The notes below the pieces were generated by a model. That model saw only the letters and a program-made list of their open reading frames with translations, was not told where the DNA came from and did no database searches. The translations under genes and the position numbers were made by a program. From Dokdonella immobilis (lineage in GTDB: Bacteria; Pseudomonadota; Gammaproteobacteria; Xanthomonadales; Rhodanobacteraceae), in assembly GCF_900115085.1 (NCBI RefSeq), contig NZ_FOVF01000012.1:1-64000 (forward strand): 64,000 bases of DNA, read 5' to 3'. Within the stretch, counting starts at the first letter, position 1, and each line of letters starts with the position of its first letter. This document shows, piece after piece, positions 36,490 to 44,751 of the stretch.

Positions 36490-37029
36490 TCAGCCCCCGC
36501 TTTCGGCGAGATAGCGGTTCTTCAGGCCGACATAGTTTTTTGCCGAGTAGTGGAGCATTTCGATTTCGACATCGCTCAGGGCGCGCACCCGGCGCGCCGG
36601 GTTGCCGAGCCAGAGTTCGCCAGTGCCGACGAGCTTGCCCGGACTGACCACGGCGCCTGCGCCGATCATGCTGTGCCGCTGCACGCGCACGCCGTCGAGC
36701 ACGGTTGCGTGCATGCCGATCAGGCAGGCGTCCTCGACCGTGCAGGCGTGCAGGATGGCGCCGTGGCCGATGGTCACGTCGGCGCCGATCAGCAGTGGGG
36801 AACCCCCTGGCGTGTAGGGTCCATCGTGGGTCACATGCAGGACCGCCCCGTCCTGGATGTTGCTGCGCGCGCCGACGCGAATGTGATGGACGTCGCCCCG
36901 GGCGACCGCACAGGGCCAGATCGAGACGTCATCGGCCAGTTCGACGTCGCCGATGAGTACCGCATCGGCGTCGACATAGACCGCCGCGCCGAGTCGCGGG
37001 ACGATGCCGTTGTAGGCTCGGATGCTCAT
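36490..37029 (-). CDS. Gamma-class carbonic anhydrase-like hexapeptide protein
   Basis: 179 residues forming a left-handed beta-helix of hexapeptide repeats (ADAVLIGDVELADDVSIWPC; RVGARSNIQDGAVLH). The three zinc-ligand His are in RGDVHHIRVG-type text and in TIGHGAILHACTVEDA. The C-terminal helix carries YSAKNYVGLKNRYL. Family members (YrdA/PaaY/CaiE type) are gamma-carbonic anhydrases or thioesterases, and activity cannot be assigned here. A small membrane protein follows directly. Confidence 0.88.
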   Translation of the reverse strand: MSIRAYNGIVPRLGAAVYVDADAVLIGDVELADDVSIWPCAVARGDVHHIRVGARSNIQDGAVLHVTHDGPYTPGGSPLLIGADVTIGHGAILHACTVEDACLIGMHATVLDGVRVQRHSMIGAGAVVSPGKLVGTGELWLGNPARRVRALSDVEIEMLHYSAKNYVGLKNRYLAESGG

Positions 37030-37160
37030 CGAGGGCGCTCCAGGACGTGATGCCGCAAGTTAGCATGCATGGCATCGGCATCGAGCGGAATCCACCACGC
37101 TGTCGCGTTCCCACTCCGAGGCGGCGGCGAACAGGCACGAAGGGGCGTTAGACTGGGGTC

Positions 37161-38570
37161 ATGAACAGCGAACCCGTGCAGGATCTTTCCGCCCTTCTCG
37201 AACGCCAGCGCGCCGCCTGGCAGGCCTGTGTCCCGGACCCGGCCCAGCGCCTGCGCGATCTCGGCGCGCTGCGCGAGGTGCTGCGTCGCCGCTTCGATGA
37301 ACTCATCGCCGCGATGGGCGCGGATTTCGGCCGCCGTTCGGCGCACGAGAGCCTGCTTACCGACGGCATGACCGTGCTCCACGAGATCGACTTCATGCGC
37401 AAGCGGCTGACGCGCTGGTCGCGTTCGCGCCATCGCCTGGCCGACTGGCTGTTCTGGCCGGCGCGTACCGAGGTGCAGTACCGGCCGCTCGGTGTGGTCG
37501 GCATCATTTCGCCGTGGAACTACCCGGTCAACCTGGCCCTGATCCCGCTGGTTTCGGCGATTGCCGCGGGCAACCACGTCATGCTGAAACCCTCCGAGCA
37601 CACGCCACGCACGTCTGCCCTGCTCGGTGAGCTGCTGGCCGAGGTATTCCCGCAGGATCGCGTCGCGACGGTGCTCGGCGATGCAGCAGTTGCCGCGCGC
37701 TTCGCCAGCCTGCCGTTCGATCATCTGTTCTTCACCGGATCCACCGCGGTCGGACGCAAGGTCATGGCCGCGGCCGCGCAGAATCTGACCCCGGTCACGC
37801 TCGAACTCGGCGGCAAGTCGCCGGCGATCGTCGCGCCGGACTATCCGATCGACACCGCGGCGAACCGGATCGCCGCGGGCAAGCTGCTCAATGCCGGCCA
37901 GACCTGCATCGCCCCGGACTACGTGCTGGTGCCCAATGACCAGCGCACCGCCTTCGTCGCCGCGCTGCGTGAATACGTGGCCAGGCATTATCCCCGGCTC
38001 CGGCAAGGCCCGGATTACACCAGCATCATCCACGATGCGCACTACCAGCGCCTGCACGGGCTGGTCGAGGAGGCGCGCGCGACCGGCGCCTCCATCGAGA
38101 CCTTTCCCGATGCGTCGGCACATGACCCTGAGCGGCGGATCTTCGCACCCACCGTCATCGTTGATCCGGGGCCGGACCTGCGAGTCATGCAGGAGGAGAT
38201 CTTCGGGCCGGTGCTACCGGTACTCGGCTACGAGCGGATCGAGGACGCAATCGCCTTCGTCAATGCGCGGCCGCGGCCGCTGGCCCTGTACCATTTCGAC
38301 CACGATCGCAGGCGCACCCGGCAGGTACTCGCGGCGACCCTGGCCGGCGGCGTCACCGTCAACGACTGCGTGCTGCACATCGCCCAGAGCAATCTGCCGT
38401 TCGGCGGCATCGGTCCCTCGGGCATGGGCCACTATCACGGCCACGCCGGATTCCTGACCTTCTCCAAGCAGATGCCGGTGCTGCACCAGGCACGCTGGTC
38501 GTCGATGGCACTGATGCGCCCGCCCTACGGCAAGCTGGCCGATTTCCTGACCCGCTTCCTGACCCGCTAG
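37161..38570 (+). CDS. Coniferyl-aldehyde-dehydrogenase-like NAD(P)-dependent aldehyde dehydrogenase
   Basis: 469 residues. ALDH hallmarks are IISPWNYPVNLALIPLVSAI, FFTGSTAVGRKVMAAAAQNL, the general base Glu in TLELGGKSPAIV and the catalytic Cys in NAGQTCIAPDYVLV. The C-terminal NLPFGGIGPSGMGHYHGHAG is typical of the CalB/fatty-aldehyde (ALDH3-like) branch. It oxidises an aromatic or medium-chain aldehyde to the acid. The true substrate is unknown. A single-gene unit divergent from the carbonic anhydrase. Confidence 0.9.
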   Translation: MNSEPVQDLSALLERQRAAWQACVPDPAQRLRDLGALREVLRRRFDELIAAMGADFGRRSAHESLLTDGMTVLHEIDFMRKRLTRWSRSRHRLADWLFWPARTEVQYRPLGVVGIISPWNYPVNLALIPLVSAIAAGNHVMLKPSEHTPRTSALLGELLAEVFPQDRVATVLGDAAVAARFASLPFDHLFFTGSTAVGRKVMAAAAQNLTPVTLELGGKSPAIVAPDYPIDTAANRIAAGKLLNAGQTCIAPDYVLVPNDQRTAFVAALREYVARHYPRLRQGPDYTSIIHDAHYQRLHGLVEEARATGASIETFPDASAHDPERRIFAPTVIVDPGPDLRVMQEEIFGPVLPVLGYERIEDAIAFVNARPRPLALYHFDHDRRRTRQVLAATLAGGVTVNDCVLHIAQSNLPFGGIGPSGMGHYHGHAGFLTFSKQMPVLHQARWSSMALMRPPYGKLADFLTRFLTR

Positions 38571-38696
38571 CGCGGCCAGGCGGGGCCAGACTGCCGCGCT
38601 TCAGGCGCCGCCGGCTAGGCTGACTGACCTGTTTCCGGCACCCGTGGCGTCAAGTTTGCATGCCACGAAGCCATTGTCTTCGCCGAAGCCACCCGC

Positions 38697-39413
38697 ATGA
38701 CCGAGGCCATGAAAAAGAAGTCCGAATACATTCCCGCCGTGCGCGGGGCGCCCGAAAGCGAAGCCGACCTGGCCAGCCGGATCAGCCGGCACCTGGTCGA
38801 GTTGATCGGGCACGTGCCGGCAACAGGCGAGCAGCGTGCCGGAAATGCCGACGCACGCGTGCGTGCCCTGACCAATGCGGCGGCCAACAAGGCGGCCCTC
38901 GCCGCCGGCACCCTGGCCCTGCCGCCCGGGCCGCTCGGCTGGCTCACCATCGTGCCTGAGCTGGTGGCGATCTGGCGCATCCAGGCCCAGCTCGTCGCCG
39001 ATCTTTCGGGAGTCTTCGGCGTGCATGGGCGGCTCAGCCGCGAGCAGATGATGTATTGCCTGTTCCGCCACGCGGCGGCCCAGGCCGTGCGCGACCTCGT
39101 GGTCCAGATCGGCGGCCGCCTGATTGCCCAGGATGTGTCGATGCGCGTGATCGAACGCGTGGCCAAGGCGATCGGCCTGCGCGTGACCCGACGCCTGATC
39201 GGCGGCGGTGTATCGCGCTGGTTGCCGGTGATCGGTGCGGTCGGCGTCGGCGCCTACGCCTGGTACGACACGCGCCAGGTCGCGCGCACCGCCATCGCTC
39301 TGTTCGGGGGTGGCCCGACCACGGTCGACACCTTCCTCGCGGCCATGGATGCCGAAGACGCGCTGGCCGCGCGCCAGGCCGAAGCCGACGAACCGGACCG
39401 TCGACGCGCCTGA
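38697..39413 (+). CDS. EcsC-like protein
   Basis: 238 residues. The pattern of a short basic N-terminus, a helix with ANKAALAAGTLALPPGPLGW, LTIVPELVAIWRIQAQLVAD, and a late Gly-rich hydrophobic region (RLIGGGVSRWLPVIGAVGVG, then AYAWYDTRQVAR) fits the EcsC family. Members bind membranes and their biochemical role is unclear; the namesake sits with the EcsAB transporter in Bacillus. No such transporter is nearby. ATG 38697 is used; ATG 38709 (MKKKSEY) is also possible. Confidence 0.78.
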   Translation: MTEAMKKKSEYIPAVRGAPESEADLASRISRHLVELIGHVPATGEQRAGNADARVRALTNAAANKAALAAGTLALPPGPLGWLTIVPELVAIWRIQAQLVADLSGVFGVHGRLSREQMMYCLFRHAAAQAVRDLVVQIGGRLIAQDVSMRVIERVAKAIGLRVTRRLIGGGVSRWLPVIGAVGVGAYAWYDTRQVARTAIALFGGGPTTVDTFLAAMDAEDALAARQAEADEPDRRRA

Positions 39414-39564
39414 GAGCCTGGATCGGGCGACTCGGTCGGCAGGCCGCGGGGCCGTGGCCTTTCCGGGGATTGCAAGCCCGAAAGCACAAAATATTCCGTT
39501 GACTCGATCGGACGAACCCAATAGCTTGTGCCCGGTCGGTGCCCGCCTGCCCGTGATCCATTGA

Positions 39565-39727
39565 CGGTATGGCCGGGTTAAAAGGGAATCCGGTGCAAAT
39601 CGGGAGCTGCCCCGCAGCGGTAAGTGGAAACGAACCCCGTACCAGGCACTGGAACCGAGATTCCGGGAAGCCACGGGAAGTAGGTGGATCGAAGGATCCG
39701 AGTCCGCAAGCCCGAAAACCTGCCGGC
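39565..39727 (+). promoter_or_regulatory. Cobalamin (B12) riboswitch upstream of nrdA
   Basis: All core blocks of the class are present in order: AAAGGGAATCCGGTGCAAAT (39581-39600), GGAGCTGCCCCGCAGCGGTA (the B12 box region, 39603-39622), GGCACTGG (39645-39652), CCGGGAAGCCACGGGAAGTA (39663-39682), and GAGTCCGCAAGCCCGAAAAC (39700-39719) closing with CTGCC. Adenosylcobalamin binding normally switches the downstream gene off. A small stem (CGCTTCC-GCGG-GGAAGCG, 39804-39821) in the 200-base leader that follows may belong to the expression platform. Confidence 0.95.
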
Positions 39728-39929
39728 ACACCGGGTCTGTGGCCCGTTGTTCTCGTCCGCTGAGACGCAGGCAACGGATCGTCGGCTCCCCGGTGCAGGT
39801 GGCCGCTTCCGCGGGGAAGCGCGTTGCAGGACGGCTGCCGAGGCAACCGTTCCGTGGCGTCCTCCGTGATCCGGTACCGAACAGCCCTGCGCGCGGGAGC
39901 AGGCCATCGGTAAGGCACGGGAGAACATC

Positions 39930-42452
39930 ATGCACCCACTCGATTCGCGCGCCGACGACGGCGCCGTGACCGTTTCCACGTCTGACAGTGAAATCACCAT
40001 GAATGCCAGCACCGCTGTCGCCAGCGCGACCGCCTGTCCCTCCGTTTCCGAAGCGTCCGGCGGCGATGCGTTCGCCCTGACCGCCCCGCACAGCCCAACC
40101 CAGATGCGCGTGACCAAACGCAACGGTCGCAGCGAGAGCGTCGACCTGGCCAAGATCGTGCGCGCAGTCACGCGCAGCGCCGAGGATCTGCACGCGGTCG
40201 ATCCGATGCGGGTCGCCCTGAAGACGATCGGCGGCATCTACGACGGCGCCAGCACGCGTGAGCTCGACGAGCTTTCGATCCGCACGGCCGCCGCACTGAC
40301 CGCCGAGGAGCCCGAATACGGTTTCCTCGCCGCGCGCCTGCTCGCGTCCTATATCGACAAGGAGGTCTCGGGCCAGGAGATCCAGTCCTATTCGCAATCG
40401 GTCGCGCGCGGTGCCGAGCTCGGCATCATCAATGAACGCCTGCGCGACTTCGTCGCCCTCAATGCGCGCAAGCTCAATGATGCGATCGACCCGCTGGCGA
40501 CACGACGCTTCGAGTATTTCGGCCTGCGCACGGTCTATGACCGCTACCTGCTGCGCCATCCCGAGCAGCGCAAGGTCATCGAGACGCCACAGTACTTCTT
40601 CATGCGCGTCGCCTGCGCGCTCGGTGGCGGCCATCTCGGCGAAACGCTGGAACTGTACCGCCTGCTTTCCGCGCTCGAATACGTGCCGAGTTCGCCCTCG
40701 CTGTTCAATGCCGGCACCGCCCACGAGCAGCTGTCCTCGTGTTTCCTGCTCGATTCGCCGCTCGACTCGCTCGAGAGCATCTACGACAAGTACGCCGACG
40801 TCGCCAAACTCAGCAAGTACGCCGGCGGCATCGGCCTTTCGTATTCGCGCGTGCGTTCGCGCGGCTCGCTGATCAGGGGAACGAACGGTCATTCGAACGG
40901 ACTCGTGCCGTGGCTGAAGACGCTCGATGCCTCGGTCGCCGCGGTCAACCAGGGCGGCAAGCGCAAGGGCGCCGCCTGCGTCTATCTCGAGACCTGGCAT
41001 GCCGATATCGAGGAGTTCCTCGAGTTGCGCGACAACACCGGCGATGACGCACGACGCACGCACAACCTCAATCTTGCCAACTGGATACCCGACGAGTTCA
41101 TGCGCCGCGTCGAGGCCGATGGCGAGTGGTCCCTGTTCGACCCGAAGCGCGTGCCGCAGCTCGTCGATCTGTGGGGTGCGGACTTCGACACGGCCTATCG
41201 CCAGGCCGAGGCCGACGGCCTCGCCGCGCGCACGATCAAGGCGCGTGAACTTTACGCGCGCATGCTGCGCACGCTGGCGCAAACCGGCAACGGCTGGATG
41301 ACCTTCAAGGATCGCTGCAATGCGACCTCGAACCAGACCGCGCGCCCGGGCAACGTGATCCACCTGTCGAACCTGTGCACCGAGATCCTCGAGGTGACTT
41401 CGGACCAGGAGACTGCGGTCTGCAATCTCGGCTCGATCAATCTTGCCCGGCACGTGCGCGACGGCGCCTTCGACTTCGCCCAGCTCGCCGCCACGGTCGC
41501 GATCGCCCTACGCCAGCTCGACCGCGTCATCGACCTGAACTTCTATCCGATCGACACGGCGGCGGCGGCAAACCGCAAATGGCGGCCGGTCGGTCTCGGC
41601 GTGATGGGGTTGCAGGACGTCTTCTTCCAGCTACGCCTGGCCTTCGACTCGGCCGAGTCACAGGCCCTGTCGGCGCAGATCGCCGAGCACATCTACTTCC
41701 ATGCCCTCGAACAATCCTGTGCGCTCGCCGCCGCACTTGGCGCGCACCCCGGTTTCGCCGAGACCCGCGCCGCCCGCGGCGAGCTGCAGTTCGACCACTG
41801 GCCGAACGCCAGGGCGAGCATCGCGGTCGCCCACTGGGACGCGCTGCGCGCGCGCATCCGCGACAGCGGACTGCGCAACTCGCTGCTGATCGCGATCGCG
41901 CCGACCGCGACGATCGCCTCGATCGCCGGCTGCTACGAGTGCATCGAGCCGCAGGTCTCGAACCTGTTCAAGCGCGAGACGCTGTCCGGCGATTTCCTCG
42001 TCATCAACCGCTACCTCGTCGAGGAGCTAAAGACACTCGGGCTGTGGACCGCCGAGGTTCGCGATGCGATCAAGCAGGCCGAGGGTTCGATCCAGGGCAT
42101 CGCGGCGATTCCCGAGCGTCTGCGCGAAATCTACCGGACCGTCTGGGAATTGCCGCAGAAGGCGCTGATCGACCATGCCGCCGCGCGCGGCGCCTTCATC
42201 GACCAGAGCCAGTCGCTCAACCTGTTCCAGGAAAACCCGAACATCGGCCGGCTGTCGTCGATGTACATGTACGCCTGGAAAGCCGGCATCAAGACCACCT
42301 ACTACCTGCGCTCGCGCCCGGCCACGCGCATCGCCAAGACGACCCTCGGCATCGCCGTTGCCGGGACGCCAGCCGCGCCGTCCGCGCCCGAGGCAACGAG
42401 TGCGGTCGTCTGCTCGCTCGAGAATCCGGAGTATTGCGAGGCCTGTCAGTAG
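39930..42452 (+). CDS. nrdA: Class Ia ribonucleoside-diphosphate reductase, alpha subunit
   Basis: 840 residues. After a non-conserved N-terminal 58 residues comes an ATP-cone (MRVTKRNGRSESVDLAKIVR), the dATP/ATP overall-activity site. Active-site residues are Cys271 (LSSCFLLD), Cys483 and Glu485 (SNLCTEI) and Cys498 (AVCNLGSINL). The C-terminal swinging tail is CSLENPEYCEACQ with a CxxC redox pair. It reduces NDPs to dNDPs with the NrdB tyrosyl radical. ATG 39930 has GGGAGA upstream. Expression should fall when cobalamin is plentiful, because of the riboswitch. A vitamin-B12-dependent class II enzyme elsewhere would then take over. Confidence 0.95.
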   Translation: MHPLDSRADDGAVTVSTSDSEITMNASTAVASATACPSVSEASGGDAFALTAPHSPTQMRVTKRNGRSESVDLAKIVRAVTRSAEDLHAVDPMRVALKTIGGIYDGASTRELDELSIRTAAALTAEEPEYGFLAARLLASYIDKEVSGQEIQSYSQSVARGAELGIINERLRDFVALNARKLNDAIDPLATRRFEYFGLRTVYDRYLLRHPEQRKVIETPQYFFMRVACALGGGHLGETLELYRLLSALEYVPSSPSLFNAGTAHEQLSSCFLLDSPLDSLESIYDKYADVAKLSKYAGGIGLSYSRVRSRGSLIRGTNGHSNGLVPWLKTLDASVAAVNQGGKRKGAACVYLETWHADIEEFLELRDNTGDDARRTHNLNLANWIPDEFMRRVEADGEWSLFDPKRVPQLVDLWGADFDTAYRQAEADGLAARTIKARELYARMLRTLAQTGNGWMTFKDRCNATSNQTARPGNVIHLSNLCTEILEVTSDQETAVCNLGSINLARHVRDGAFDFAQLAATVAIALRQLDRVIDLNFYPIDTAAAANRKWRPVGLGVMGLQDVFFQLRLAFDSAESQALSAQIAEHIYFHALEQSCALAAALGAHPGFAETRAARGELQFDHWPNARASIAVAHWDALRARIRDSGLRNSLLIAIAPTATIASIAGCYECIEPQVSNLFKRETLSGDFLVINRYLVEELKTLGLWTAEVRDAIKQAEGSIQGIAAIPERLREIYRTVWELPQKALIDHAAARGAFIDQSQSLNLFQENPNIGRLSSMYMYAWKAGIKTTYYLRSRPATRIAKTTLGIAVAGTPAAPSAPEATSAVVCSLENPEYCEACQ

Positions 42453-42478
42453 ATCGGGTACCGCAGCCAGGTCGCCGG

Positions 42479-42498
42479 GTCCCTGCCTGCGCAGGGAC
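42479..42498. repeat. Hairpin repeat between nrdA and nrdB
   Basis: GTCCCTGC-CTGC-GCAGGGAC forms a perfect 8-bp stem with a 4-base loop, followed by GACGACGGGCGG. The reverse strand would read the familiar VVPAQAG-type shadow of dispersed intergenic repeats. In this operon spacer it may also lower nrdB relative to nrdA or stabilise the message. Confidence 0.55.
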
Positions 42499-42598
42499 GA
42501 CGGGCGGAAGACCTGGACTCAATCGAACCGGTGGGTGATGCGTTCCGCATCCCCGTCGAGCTACGCAACCCAAAACGCATTCCCGAGGCCAGAACCCC

Positions 42599-43627
42599 AT
42601 GTCCGCGCAACCACCCTTCAAGAAGCAGCACCTGCTCGATCCCGGCTTCGAACTGACCCTGCGTCCGATGCGCTATCCGCAGTTCTACGAGATGTACCGG
42701 GCCGCGATCCGCAATACCTGGACGGTCGAGGAAGTCGATTTCGCGCCCGACGTCAACGATCTGAAATCGAAGATGTCGCCGGCCGAACGCCATCTCGTGC
42801 ATCGGCTGATCGCCTTCTTCGCGACCGGCGACTCGATCGTCTCGAACAACCTCGTGCTCAATCTGTATACGCACATCAACGCGCCCGAAGCACGCATGTA
42901 CCTGTCGCGCCAGCTCTACGAAGAGGCGCTGCACGTGCAGTTCTACCTGACCCTGCTCGACACCTACCTGCCCGATCCGGAAGAGCGCAACAGGGCCTTC
43001 GCGGCGATCGAGAACATTCCCTCGATCCGGCGCAAGGCCGAGTTCTGCTTCCGCTGGATCGACTCGGTCCAGGACCTCAAGCGGCTCGAGACCCGCGCCC
43101 AGCGGCGCCAGTTCCTGCTCAACCTGATCTGCTTCGCCTGCTGTATCGAAGGCCTGTTCTTCTTCGCCGCGTTCGCCTATGTCTACTTCCTGCGTTCACG
43201 CGGCCTGCTGCACGGCCTCGCCTCGGGAACAAACTGGGTATTTCGCGACGAAAGCGGCCACATGGCTTTCGCCTTCGAGGCGATCCGCTGCGTGCGCGAG
43301 GAGGAACCCGGGCTGTTCGATGCCGACATGCAGGGCCAGGTCGTCGAGATGCTCGAAGAGGCCATCCAGTGCGAGATCGCGTTCGCCGAGGACGTACTGG
43401 GCGGCGGCGTTGCCGGGATTTCGCCAAGGGACATGCGCCAGTACCTCGAGTACTGTGCCGACCAGCGCTTCGCCCAGCTCGGCATGCCGCGCCAGTACGG
43501 CGCAAGCAATCCGTTCGACTTCATGCAGCTCCAGGACGTGCAGGAAGTGACCAACTTCTTCGAGCGCCGCGTCTCGGCCTACCAGGTCGGCGTGCAGGGC
43601 GAAGTCGGTTTCGACGAAGCATTCTGA
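42599..43627 (+). CDS. nrdB: Class Ia ribonucleoside-diphosphate reductase, beta subunit
   Basis: 342 residues, a ferritin-like di-iron protein. The full ligand set is visible: Asp in TVEEVDFAPDV, Glu and His in YEEALHVQFY with the radical Tyr four residues after that His, Glu in CCIEGLFFFAAF, and Glu/His in RDESGHMAF. So it is a normal tyrosyl-radical subunit. It lies 146 bases downstream of nrdA on the same strand, under the same cobalamin riboswitch. No ferredoxin (yfaE) gene follows. Confidence 0.95.
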   Translation: MSAQPPFKKQHLLDPGFELTLRPMRYPQFYEMYRAAIRNTWTVEEVDFAPDVNDLKSKMSPAERHLVHRLIAFFATGDSIVSNNLVLNLYTHINAPEARMYLSRQLYEEALHVQFYLTLLDTYLPDPEERNRAFAAIENIPSIRRKAEFCFRWIDSVQDLKRLETRAQRRQFLLNLICFACCIEGLFFFAAFAYVYFLRSRGLLHGLASGTNWVFRDESGHMAFAFEAIRCVREEEPGLFDADMQGQVVEMLEEAIQCEIAFAEDVLGGGVAGISPRDMRQYLEYCADQRFAQLGMPRQYGASNPFDFMQLQDVQEVTNFFERRVSAYQVGVQGEVGFDEAF

Positions 43628-43663
43628 CCATCGTCCGGCGTCCTGCCGCGCTATGCTCGACGC

Positions 43664-44509
43664 ATGCAGATCGAGGCCCTGAGAGAGTTCGTCGACCGCC
43701 ATGAGCGCCTGTTCGTGCTCACCGGCGCCGGCTGCAGCACCGACTCGGGCATCCCCGACTACCGCGACGCCGATGGCGGCTGGAAGCGTTCGCCGCCAGT
43801 GACCCTGCAGGCCTTCCTCGGTGATCGCGAGACCCGTCGCCGCTACTGGGCGCGCAACATGCTGGGCTGGGGCCGATTCGGGTCCGCGTCCCCGAACCTC
43901 GCCCATCACGCCCTGGCGCAGCTGGAAGAACAGGGGCGTCTGCAGGTCCTGCTGACCCAGAACGTCGATCGCCTGCACCAGCGCGCCGGCAGCAGCAACG
44001 TGATCGATCTGCATGGTCGCATGGATCGGGTCCGCTGCCTGGGTTGTGGCGAGTGCATCGCACGTGAGGCCTTGCAACCCGACCTGCTTGCGCGCAATGC
44101 GGCATGGGTCGGACTCGCTGCGCGCCCCGCGCCCGATGGCGATGCCGATCTCGAGGCGATCGACTTCACAGACTTCGAGGAGCCGGCCTGCGCGCATTGC
44201 GGCGGCCTGCTGAAACCCGACGTCGTCTTCTTCGGCGAAAACGTGCCGCGCGAGCGCGTGGAGCGCGCCGTCGATCATCTGCAGCGGGCCGATGCCATGC
44301 TCGTGGTCGGATCCTCATTGATGGTCTATTCGGGATTCCGCTTTGCCCGAATGGCTGCGCAGCTGGGCACGCCGATTGCCGCGGTCAACCTGGGCCGGAC
44401 CCGGGCCGACGACCTGCTTGCGCTCAAGGTCGGCCTGCCGTGTGCCCAGGCATTGGCTATTCTGGCACCGCAAACGGCCCTGGCCGCTGCCGTCACGGCA
44501 CGCGCGTAG
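43664..44509 (+). CDS. Sir2-family NAD-dependent protein deacylase
   Basis: 281 residues. The NAD-binding LTGAGCSTDSGIPDYRD, the catalytic-loop TQNVDRLHQRAGS with HGRMD (catalytic His), and two Cys pairs for structural zinc (CLGCGEC, CAHCGG) are all present. VVFFGENVPRE and VVGSSLMVYSGFRF are later family blocks. It removes acyl groups from lysines using NAD. It lies 36 bases after nrdB and may be co-transcribed with the reductase genes. Confidence 0.92.
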   Translation: MQIEALREFVDRHERLFVLTGAGCSTDSGIPDYRDADGGWKRSPPVTLQAFLGDRETRRRYWARNMLGWGRFGSASPNLAHHALAQLEEQGRLQVLLTQNVDRLHQRAGSSNVIDLHGRMDRVRCLGCGECIAREALQPDLLARNAAWVGLAARPAPDGDADLEAIDFTDFEEPACAHCGGLLKPDVVFFGENVPRERVERAVDHLQRADAMLVVGSSLMVYSGFRFARMAAQLGTPIAAVNLGRTRADDLLALKVGLPCAQALAILAPQTALAAAVTARA

Positions 44510-44751
44510 CCATCGCGGGACGTGCCGCCATCGGCCGCCGATTCGGCAGGGCCGTCCCCCGGCAGGATCCGCCCGGCACGATCCCGGGATCGCTCGCACG
44601 CCGGTGCGACCGACACGTCTTCAACCTGTCGCCACGGCCACGAGCGAACGTTCGCCAAAGAAATTTCCTTCCCGGTCGTAGCCGACGGCTATGATGCCGG
44701 ATTGCCGTCGAACCTCGCGGGCCAGCGCTGCCCGCTCACCGCAACCCACCC

